From: Varroa destructor
Taxonomy: Eukaryota; Arthropoda; Arachnida; Mesostigmata; Varroidae
Reading direction: 5' to 3'
NCBI RefSeq assembly: GCF_002443255.2
Contig: NW_019211460.1
Location: forward strand, 34,658,079-34,722,078
DNA length: 64,000 bases
In this document: positions 37,401 through 49,400 of the stretch, in pieces
Position numbering within the stretch: the first letter of the stretch is position 1
Layout: each line of letters begins with the position of its first letter
Translations under genes and position numbers: made by a program
The notes under the pieces: model-generated
What the model was told of the DNA's origin: nothing
The model's database searches: none
What the model saw: only the letters and a program-made list of their open reading frames with translations

Positions 37401-40400
37401 AGAAGCGACTGGAAATCCAAAGCCTGTTTGTAGTACTACTCATCATTTCTACAATAGTACGGTCACTATCGCAATAGTAGCGCTCACAGTGACTGGTGCT
37501 GCTTACCGGTCATCCTACCCGACATAATCTCAAAATGCTGATGCCCGTAAGAACAACCCAATCACTACAAAACAGTGCAGCGTCTTCCATTGACAGCATC
37601 AGTACGAAGACGTCAGCACATATTGGGCACGAACTACTGCAACAGCAGCTGTAGTTAGGCATAGTAGCAGGAGAACGCCTGCCTGCTGCTTGCTGGACTG
37701 GTGCGGAACACGTAAGGGAAGCTACTGAACCGGTTGAGAAGAAGACAGCGCAGCGTGACGGGGCTGTCATAAAAAAGTCGTCGGGAGGAATTCGGAGCCG
37801 AATGATCTGTGATCGGCGGGCGACAAGAGGGCGGGCGGACAGGTGGACGAACGAACAAGCGAACGTTCCGACGACAGCAAAAATAGTAGCAGCAACATGC
37901 AATCGTGGAATCGGCACGGTCCCCTGAACAAGCCGGGACGGGCAGTGCCGCCTTATTTCGACTACTGGTTATCCCACTACCCTGCTAAAGCAACGACGCT
38001 AGTCAACAACACAAAGAAGAACGAGAACAACAACGGACACGCTGAAAACGATCTGGCTCTCGCAGATCAGTTCTAAGCTCTCGTGCTACTGGAAGGATCT
38101 TCCCATCTTTCTTGGAGCTCTCGATAGTCCGCACGAGGCAAAAAGAGGCAGTGCGAAAAGGCATTTAACCATTGTAGGTCAACCACTGTTACCCCCCACT
38201 GCAAACGTTACCACCAGCTGTGGTGCTGCCAAGCCGACCATGCATGGCTGACGTGCGCGGTCCGGTTCGCCCAAAAGAACTCCGGAACGCGGTAGGATGA
38301 GACAGCCAACCCACAGCGAAACATAGTTGACTACGGCACAATAGTACGAGGATAATAACAGATGCGCAACGCAACAGTTGTTGAACTAAATGGACTACGA
38401 GGTTTATATTAATGGAGGCGGAAGAGCCTGACCCGCAACGTGCCACCAGGATCATCACGGAAGGGGGATCTAACCATTAAGAATAGTTGTATTGCGGTAA
38501 ATTACAAAGATAGGCATGGCGTTGTCGTTGTTGCCTCCTCCTGGTGCTCCGACGAGTCTTACGACGATGATTGGACGAATGGACATGGATTAATGTCAAC
38601 AATCAACAACAAAATCCCGGTCAAGTATCACAGAGCACAGACAATCCGCAGAATTCTGCCTTGTTCAAAGTTTATTTATTACAATAACCACCAACTGATT
38701 CGACCCAACACAAAGTAACCCGGAACCAGTCGCTTCCATCAAATCTTAAGGAGCTACTCTTCAATGTCAACCAGTAATAACCGACCGCTACGGCTTGTTA
38801 AAATTCAATGGTAATGCGCATCCATAACTATATCTACACGTTATTAATTCTAAAGGCATAAATACATATGTAATTCGACTCTCAGCAACTAGCCAGCCAC
38901 TGGTCACTGCAACGCGGTTTACCTGTACTGAATTTCCCCTTTGCCCACATCCCACCGCTCTACCAAATGACATAGGTTTTATTGCAATGATAGAAATTGT
39001 TTTTTAATATAATTAAATAAAGAATTGCGTTTCAAATATGGTATATTCTATATGAGTAGAAAAGTTATCAACTGGCAACCTCTGCACTAAACTCCAACTA
39101 CGCTATTGTCCTGTTTCCTAATAATCGTAACAAATTAGCCAGCAAAAAAACGGCTCGAATTCGTCTGTCTAACAGTTTTCCCTGTTTACGTAGAATATCA
39201 ACTTGGATTGAATAATAAAAAATAATTCTCGCGCCTTTCACCCAAAAACAGTTAAGAGTACCATCCCGTTAAAAGTCAGCTCAATAGAACAACATCGATT
39301 TCCACATGCACCATTCTAGTTTGAACGAGGAGACCCTGCACCTCGCTTTCAAGTCAGCGCTGTTACAATATGGGTCTTGAGAAGTTTTTTAGCTTTTTTT
39401 TTTAATAATAATTGTATCGAGTTTACGTGATCTTTGAAAAAAAAAATGCGCGTATCCCAAATAATTTAGTTTTGCGTATTCTCTAAAAGACATACTCTCC
39501 AGTACATTTATGTATGCTTTGGAACGGCGATAAGTGCGGACCTCACTAATCTATATATGTCGATATACCTAACTGTGTGCACACGAAAGGATGACGTAGC
39601 TTTTGAAAAAACGTTGAATTTTCATAGATTGAATATATCTACGTTGACATTGTTTAAAAGGAAATCTTAAACTAGGCTGTCATCAACAATACGAAACATT
39701 TATAGCTGTCTTCATAAGATCGTTTTCATAGTAAGAATGCTGAGGATATTTTTTATATACACCTTATATACCAAAGTTTTTTGCCTTAAACATTAAATAC
39801 AAACATATCAATTTTTTATTGTTATTTAAAAGTTTTGCTTTTGAAAAGCTCTGCAAACCAACATTTTTTTTGAAATTTCGAACAAAGCCAGACTAAATTA
39901 TCTAGTTATTGTTCAGCTGTAGCTAACCTGATGGCATTGTTGGGCTGGCAAAGTAACCTTGCCTAATTGGGCTAAAACGATTTAAAGAACTTAATAATTT
40001 TCCTTGAAGTCAGCTTTTTCAAAAGCCATTTAAAAAGTGACTAAAAAGGTGTGCACAAATAAAAACCACAAACAATAATTACTCAAGCTGTACAAAGCGT
40101 TGCTTTTCCTTGCAATGAACCCCACTACACAATGATGGTACCTGCACTTATGCAGACAGATACACTGCGTTGTTAAACCTATACTGAGAAGTTCAGCTTG
40201 AGATATTATTGAGACTTTACATTTTGAGGCATAATGTTTTATGGGCAACCGATACCTATAAATTATATTCGTATGAGGTATGAGTATGAGATAATTACTC
40301 GGGAAGCTGACATCTTGCAAGACTTACGTAATTATCACAGTCTACTGTTACAGTTGCTAATACAGGCATGTGCCATACGCTTGCATTAGCGGCTACAAGT

Positions 40401-43400
40401 AGACTTCACGATGTGAACTTTTCAAAGAATCTTTGCTGGAATTTTTCGCAATGATGACCAAAAAGCTCAGTCACAATCTGCTACGCTATATATGGCAGGT
40501 AAATACCAAGGCGTTCGTGTATGACGAAACAAATTGAGGCTTCTGAAAGCATTACCGGGTAACAACGTAACGTGAACAAGCTGCCCAATTACATCATTTG
40601 CGCGTAGTGATATATATGGGTCTAACAAGATACAGTACTTATATTGTACTCTGTCAATGCTTCTCAACCAAAATACGATTAAATAGGGTACAATAATCTT
40701 GACTACTTTAAATTATAGACATTAGTGGGAAGGCAGTTTATCATTAATTAGTTTAGGCTATGCCGCTCCCTGAACTAAATTGATTCTACCGCGTAACAAT
40801 TTACCCTACCAATATGGAGGTTTATTAAATTGACATTATTGTTACTGCAAGCACACCCAAAACCTGGTGATGTCCCACCCCACAGCGAAAAAAACGGTGT
40901 AGCGTTAACTTCCATCATAAAATTAGGATCCTTTCAACCTGAGCCTTTCAACTTAAATTTGTCCCTCTAATATTGAGGCTGGCTTTTGATGGCAACTAAT
41001 AACCTAGCAATCGAAGCTTTATTGGCAAGGAGAAAAGCAATGCCTTATACGATGGTATTATTGAAACGCTTCTCCCGAACATGTTCAACTTTCATGTTAC
41101 ATAGTTATGCCATTTTTGTGAACAATAACACCACTAATATCCCTCAAAATTTCGATCTGTCGAATCATGCATTTTACTAAGGTGACCCAATCAGAGGTTA
41201 GCCACGCAGTATATTTCTACTACATACAGCAGGTGATACAGGTGCTACTGTGTGCACAGCACATATGTATTAATTGCCTACCCTTTTTAACCGGCGTTCT
41301 CGTTGAAGCTTTCGTTTTTGCCGTCTTCTTTCGTTTCTTCATGGCTCCCGAATCGTCGCTGTCACCACCAGCTCCCCAATCGTCGTCATCAGAAGCAGTC
41401 TGGCGAACCATTTACACAGATTTCAGGTTAGTTGAAACATCTGTAATCTCCATCATAGGCCGATGATCAAAGAGCGAGCTTTTTAATCGAATGATGAGCT
41501 TTACATGTGTGTTGACCAATAAGCGCCAGTCAAACAAACACTATTGATATGCGAGGAAGTCCGTGTGATGCGCAATGATTGCCTATGTAAACATTCGTAT
41601 AATTTAATTTCGCTAGAAGTTATTCCAGACAGTCACAGCCAACAATCTCCCAATGCTATTTGACCACTACGTAATATTGTCGGGTTTTTTTTTGTTACCA
41701 TTTAGTATTTTGCCGTCAGAGATCGACGTGCAGCATCAGCGGTTTGACCCAATTTTGTTGCGCCCAAATTGTATAAACGAGCTGGTCACAGCTTCAATTG
41801 GATATTCACCCTACCTTAAACTTATTCTTGTGTGCCTTCATCTTGCTCTTGGCCTTGTACCTTTCCAATTTTTTGCTCAATGGCTCGTCTGAATCACTGG
41901 TTGACCCATAGCCAGTTTCCTGACTTATACTTTGGTCTTCGAGTCTTGCCCGCTTCCGCGCGCGTTCCAACGTCTTGGCTAGTGGCTCTTCGTCGCTGTC
42001 CTCTGATTGACTGTCTTCATTGTTATCCGAACTGCTCCCTGTAGTGGCACTGTTTTCGATAGGCTCCACTTTGAACGCTAGTCGGCTTGACTTCGCCCCT
42101 TTCATTCGATCATCACCCCCATTATGCTCGTTGCCCACATTAACACCAGCTTCGGCATCATCATCATCATCACCACCATCATCATCATCATCACTCGTAT
42201 CATTACCATCCACATCCATCTTGCAGTCATCATCATCATCATCATCACCATGATCGGAATCGCTATCATCTGTGCCGTGAGAATGCTAGGAAAGCGATGG
42301 CAATTTCAACAAACGTCATTTTTCTCTTAACTCGCTCGCCCAGTAGACATACAATTGTGATCTTTTGAGAAGCAAAGGGTACATGCACTTTGCAAACATA
42401 CATCAAGCATACTTCGTAAATACACACGGCCGACAGGAACGAACTTTCGAAAAAAGCCACGAGTTTCTCAAATGATTACGATCGCATGCGATGTAGGCAG
42501 CACGTTGTCAGCAACGTTCGCTATCAGCGACAAGGCACACGTCTACTTTCGCAGTTCACACTCCCTAACAAGACACGCAGAATAGAACAGCTTTGAGGCA
42601 TGCAAATAGGTGAACAGGCACCGTATCAGTGCGCGTAGATCTAGCTCATTCAACCGAACACGTATTCACTCACCTTGCGTTTTTTACCGGTTCTGCTTTT
42701 GGCCGCTTGTGCTTTTTTCACTCTGCTGAGCTTCTTCGAGAGTGGCTCATCATCCGATTCGTCAGCGCTTTCTTGTGAAGCTTCGATTTTGGTCTGCCGG
42801 ACACGCGCTAGTTTTGCGGCCAACGGCTCATTATCTGAATCATCCTCTTGCGCGTCCTTTTCGGCATCTTCCGGTTCACTGCCCTCCTCCTCCTTGAGAG
42901 TTAGCTTGCCTTCATCGGCGCCACTATCTGCCTCGTCGGCATCATCATCATCGTCCTCGTCCTGCTGTTCCATCGATTCGTCCTTATCCTCCTCCTTGAC
43001 AGTTTCGGAGACGAGCGTCATTGTCATACGAGGCATAGGTTGTTCGCACCTCATAGGTGAGTCGGGCTCAGTCTTAACGGCCATATCAGGCTCGAGTCCG
43101 TTAGCGAGCGTTGAACCGAGTTCCATACTGTACTCATCGTCGAATCGAGCATCGCTACCAGAACCATTATTATTGTTTGGAGGTGGACCGCCGTTCTTCA
43201 TTCGATCAGCCTCCTCTTTTTCGCGCTTCTCTCGTCCTTTTCGTTCTCGCCGCTCCTGGTCCTTCTCCCGGTCTCTGTGCGATGACGAGTGATGGCGATC
43301 CTTTTCTCTGTCTTTCTCAGACCTGTGGTGACTGGACGAGTGTTTGTCCTTATGGTGCGACGACGACGAAGAATGTCGATCTTTGTCCTTGCTTTTCGAC

Positions 43401-46400
43401 GAGGTTGAGTGCCGGTCTTTGTCTTTTTCTCTATCCCTATCCTTGTCCTTAGATGAAGATGAGTGTGACTTCCGTTCCTTATCCTTGTCCTTGCCATCGG
43501 AAGACCGATGCTTGTCTTTTTCTTTGTCTTTGTCCGACGACCGATGTTTGTCCTTATCCCGATCTTTGTCCTTGTCTGATCGGTGCTTATCTTTATCCGA
43601 CGATCGATGTTTATCCCGATGTCGGTCTTTATCCTTGTCCGCCCGTTCCTTGTCCCTATCAGATCGGTGCCGGTCTTTCTCTTTATCTAAGCGATGTCGA
43701 TCCTTGTCCTTATCTGATCGATGGCGATCTTTGTCTTTTGAAGAGGAGTGATGCGACGAAGATGATCGGTGCTTATCCTATAACAATGCAACATATGTGC
43801 ACACTTATTGGGTATAATTACAGGACAAACTGCACACAGGAGTACGATAAAGTTTAGTGTTGCTATTTGGATTTTCATACGCTTACAAACCGTTAAAAAT
43901 GTACGTCATCTACAGTAATAAGAGCTTGTTCCTTAATCGAAGAATTAATAAACATATGTTTCTGATTAGTGTTAAGATTGAACGTAAGTGGATGGACGAG
44001 TTTACAAGTAGTAGAAAAAGTATGGAATGATTTAGTTAAAAGAATATGTCTTAATTGAAAATAGAAGACTACACTAATCTGAATCGGGCGAAGGATCAAA
44101 GTCTAAACTTATTTCAAAAGCATCATTATGGCCGTACGTAAGTAAACTATGAACCTACGTATTGTAGATTATGTACGTTAAAGTGAGAATTGACAATCGC
44201 TAATGTTACTATTACTAATTTAATGACGGTGATAATATATATATATATATATGTGTGAGTGTGTGTAGTCTATCGATCTTCCCAGTTGGAATATTACCGT
44301 CGCAAAATCTTTATCGAGAAAGAGAATGAAATAATGCAACTTTCGAGATTAGAAACAGAAAAAGGGGCCGCAGGCTGTTATAACAAACTTTAACAAAACT
44401 CCATTGTAAATAAATTCGTCGCTGTTCGAGTTCTAGGGATATGCAAGCTAAATTATTCGAGTAAGGCATCTGTGAGTGGTTGCTTGCCTTATCTTTTGAC
44501 GATGATGAGTGTTTGTCTTTGCTTCGTTGATGATCTTTGTCTTTTGCAGATGAGTCCCGATGTCCCGATGACGAGTGCCTCTTCTCGTCATTTTTATGGG
44601 CGTCCCCATTTTCGATACTACCGTTAATGTGGCCGTTCTCTGTAAAACACATAATAACAGAGAACATACAGTTCAGAAGAAGAAGCTAGTTAGGGTTCTA
44701 CCTATTCTACGAAGGTTTCGATTCGACTCACAGAGCTCTCTCTTATAATATATACGCTTCTGCATTACGTATCAGCGGTAATACTGATTAATAATAAACT
44801 GATTCGCCAATTGTTTTTTCTCTCAATAAATGTAGAAAAAAAATTTTCTACATTCATAAAAATAGTCGTTATCTCACTATTACAAATTCCTTCATGATGG
44901 GCAGAATGTTTTTAGTTCGTGCGCGGTTCAATAACTTTAGTCACATCAAAACCAATAAATTTGTTGCCGTTGGCTCTTTATGCCAAATTGTTTTTATACA
45001 TTGTACAATGTAAAGTGAAAGTTAACATGGAAATCATTTCGAATTGGCACATAACTAATTTCTGAAGATGATTAATTAATGCAGGTAATAACATAAAAGG
45101 AGTTCAGAACTAATCTTTTAGTTTCTTCTCGAATGTGATAAAGAGGCAATTTCCAACGGTATTCAGCTGAATGAGTAGTTATTGGTGTTAGCGTAATACA
45201 GTTGTTACTAACAAAAATGCTATTTTATAATTATGACTATTATGCGATACTGGACGATATATTTATTTACTTAAATTCTAATAGCAACTTTGAGATCAGA
45301 AGCACAAATTCAATAGTAGTATATGTTGTTACGGAACAGATTTTTTTTTTGAAAAACGATTCATTTTCCACCTATTTAAAGCTATCTAGCGAAAAAAAAA
45401 AAAAAAAAAGACCGCTCTTTTAAAGTTATCTGTAGCAATAAACCTCGTAAATAGTTGATTATAACTCAAAGCTAAGATTAGATTACGTTTCCCTTGGCGC
45501 TACACCATCGAAGCGTACACTTAGTTTGATATTTTGCAAAAAAAAAAAAACAATATTTTCGAGTTGATTTGTCTTTTACCCGCATTGGCATCGATTGTCC
45601 GCAACGCTGTCGCGTACTGCCACTATATGGCAACGCCAGTCGTCGAAAATACTTCGAATGACTAAGAGGTATATAGCAGGCCGCGAAAAATACATAGTTT
45701 AATCCTTAATTCCGCAGTATTGGTCATTTAAACTTTACCACCGTAAGGCTCTTGTCAAGTCCGACAGCGCCAACGCCAATACAGTCTAACATTAGCCGTT
45801 TGTACCGTTTATTGTTGAAACTTCTTTACTGCAGCACCCAAATATATGAGAATTGAAAACAAACCAATTTTGGGCCGAAACTTGTTAATGTTTAATTGAG
45901 CCATTTTTTAGCTCAAAAGAAAAAAATATTTCTGACACTAGCTAACATGATAGAACGAATATAAGCTACTCCGCACTGAAGAAAACGATTTTTTCGGGAC
46001 TTTACCTTTTTTATCGGTGACAGCCTCGGTTGAAGCCTGAAAGGGAAGCCCGATTACGGATACAGAATTAGTTCTTAATTCATTTTGCCTTCTCTTTTGA
46101 CAGGAAAGGTGAATGATAAACAAACATGATCAAAACCGGTATTCCGTTGCGCTGACTTCATACACTTTTCTATAATTATGGAAATATGAAAACGTATGCA
46201 TGAATTACATGTTGCATAGTTCAAATACGAATTCGCTCATCGTGTGTTGTAACTGTTCATATGAACTTCTTTAAATAAAAGACCAAACTCGGACTGTTTG
46301 GTCCGATTTCACCATTCCCTAAATATCAAACTCATTAAATATTATTGCTTTATTGCATCGTTATACCGCAACGGCTAACTTGTATTATTACCTAATAAAA

Positions 46401-49400
46401 CAGCGTTATGTTACTTTTAAGTAGCAAAAATAATCACCGACAACTATACGGTATTGTTCAGTAGATTAGTCGGACATAAGACACATGCTTAGCATTTAAT
46501 GCCAATTACATGGGTTATGCGTCCTTGCCATAACATCCTGCCTGAGTTGGGGAAAATTTCTAACGGTGATTTCCATCGATCACATTGTGAGTGAGGCTTA
46601 TTATAATCTCTGTTTTCTTCTATGTATACAAACGAAAAATATCCTCCCTTTGTAGTCTTAGGTATTCCAACATACATACTCGAATGAAAATATAACAGAA
46701 CTAATATTTCTGAGTAGGTTACGAAATGGAAATCGTTTTGCGCTTGCCCATACACTTCAAAGTATGTACCATTTTTTTCTTACCATTCTCTTAATTTAAC
46801 TGAACTGCTCGGTTCGAGATCCGTGCATTTCATTTAATACACTTATGTTCCATTCGACCTAGTTCAGGTTTACTCTAGGATCCACCGCATTTACTGTTTA
46901 ATGGCGATGTGCCATGGACACCTAATGTAAATACATATGCTAAGTGCTAAATAAACGTAACCATTTAGCACTTAGCGCATGTAAGCACAGACAAAAGAAA
47001 ACAAAGTTTATTTAATTTAGAACAAATCACTTATTTGGCTGCGTTTCACTTAAAACGAAAATGCGTGATCTGAAGATATGGTCCCAACCAGCGAGCGATT
47101 GGTTTTCCAATGAAGCGTAAGGACCACAGGGAACCGATAGATAGCTGGCTTTTAGTTAAACGTTTTTCGCTTACAGTCGCTGCATAGCACAGCTCTTGTT
47201 TGCTCGAACCTCTCTTCGGCTGATGATGAAGACTCCTGAGAGAGTCGTCCTTTTTAAACTTGGCCGGCTTCGTGCTACTTAAACGAATAATTTCCTAAAA
47301 CTGCGCTAGTTTATATCGGCTGAGGTGCTTTTACAGCAAATATAGGTTATTACCTTATTTTCAAAACAAATGTGGATCTTCTCTCGTGTCCTTGAAGACA
47401 CTTCTTCTTTATGTTATTAGTGTGCAACGGCAAAGCCATGTACTATACCTAGACGTAACAGTTACAGTGCTGACTCGAGTTAACTGGAATAAGTTGGAAT
47501 AAATGGCGACGCTCTAGGATCAGAAGGACTTCAGCAGAAAAAAACGAAAACTGCCTGCTGCTAAGACTAACAGAACCGCTTTTACATCAAAAAAAGCGGC
47601 TTATGTCATGTCTGTTTCCGTCAATCTAGGCTAATAATGCCCACCATGCGAATAATTGGTTCTACCAGCAATAGACGCCAAACTGATACTACGTGAGGGA
47701 AAAGCAGCAGTGAATGGAATCGCGTTGTAGTAAGTGAACCCGTTCTGTTCTGGAAACAGGTGAGGACCAAACAACAACACGGGTCATTGCTAAGTTGCCG
47801 GCCATCGGCTGATAAACGCCGATGACCGAATGGCGACTCCGGGGCTGCTTTTCTGATTCTAATGTTATCGCCGTTGCCGCTGTCATTAACGCTACTACCA
47901 AAAGTTTATTAAATTGTCTTTACTCATCCTAGGGTTTGTCCTTCCCTGGACACAGTTTTGTCGTGTTGTGTTCCGTCCCTTTTACCTGACGGCCGCAGTA
48001 AAATGGCAGAACGTCGCCACCGAAATGTTGGACGAGCAGAGTTAGTGACAAAACGATCCGTCCGTGCGATCCAAATTTCGATCGAATTTCTTCAACGATC
48101 GAGTCTACCGCAAAGAAACGGGACCAAAAGGGAACATCAGCCACCAAGCAAAACAAGTAATCGTGAACAGGTGGAATTTTAAATATCCTTGCTAGTGGTT
48201 TCCTATTTATCAATGGCCCGCCTAAGCAGCTGATCCGCAAAAGTTTAATAATAATAATAATCCTCAATTTACTATTATTACTATTAGATTTACTCTTCCT
48301 TCAATGAGGCTAACTTGTGAAAAAAAGTAGAGCTCGAATTATTTTGATTGCAGTCTACTAAGCATTAGCTTTGTATTAGCAATTAGCTGACGATTTCTAG
48401 GATGTTTTGGTCAAACAAGCTAAGTATAACAAACACAAAACAAACTTTCTAGGTTTAAAAATAACGTTGAACGGCAACCCGTCAATTGATTGATACGTTA
48501 TTAAAAAATAAATTGCGTCAGCACACGTTCGTTGCTCATTTTATTAATGTAATGAATATTTCACCTTGGGAAGACAAGAGAAAATGTACATATCGTTTGA
48601 TTGGTCTCAACTAACCCATTATCGCGGTAGAAATTTAAAATAGAAGCAAATGAAAGTATATGTTTCTCGAGTAGGTTCTCAACTACTTCAATACTTTTTT
48701 CCTCTATTTAAATGATTTTTTTGACTTTGCAGAAGTGGAAATATTAGAGGTATCTTAACCTCTGTCGATTGAGCATCAGCTGGTTTGAGAAGACAGAACA
48801 GTGCATTTGTTGTTGTTGTTGTTGTTGCAAACCCATCTTGGTGTGTCACGACTATTCTTTGGTAAGCGTATTCTGTAACACATTTTTCAAAAAACTTTCG
48901 TAGAAAATTTTTATAATATGACCATCTGAAATGTCACTTAGTCGTATATTCAAATTAGCAGTTCTTTTAGCTAAGCCTAATGTAGGGATGAAACGGGGAT
49001 AAGCGGTGGAAAATTTCTCTTAATTGGGTCTTTTTCAATACCGCCACCAGAAACAGATGTATATTAAAGTTTCAGCCGACATACATGCGGGTAGAAATTG
49101 GTACTGGCTTAAATGGTCTTAGCGTATCTAAGAGGAGTTATGCTAGCGCCGGTTAGTTTGCTTTTTGCCTAGCCACAAGTGGATGTCATCGATGTTATGA
49201 ATTCAAGGCGAAAAGAAGACGTTTCTCACATAGATAGTGTACTGTCCTCTAAGTACTTTCTTTGGAAAATTAACAAATGTGCAATGTTCAATATTCGGTA
49301 ACCAGTTTGCAGGTAAGCAACCTCATTTGTCCTTTTGACTTCATTCGACTTCAATAGAAAGGACACCACACCATCATCGAATAGATATTATCGCTCTCTG

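Noticed and set aside
42675..43751. Long plus-strand Ser/Leu/Cys-rich frames
   Set aside because: They are the antisense of the repetitive Top1 N-terminal exon; Ser/Asp/Lys repeats leave the opposite frames open.
46801..46830. GGTTCGA-like string resembling a tRNA B box
   Set aside because: Spacing to the second half of the box is wrong and no cloverleaf with an A box could be formed.
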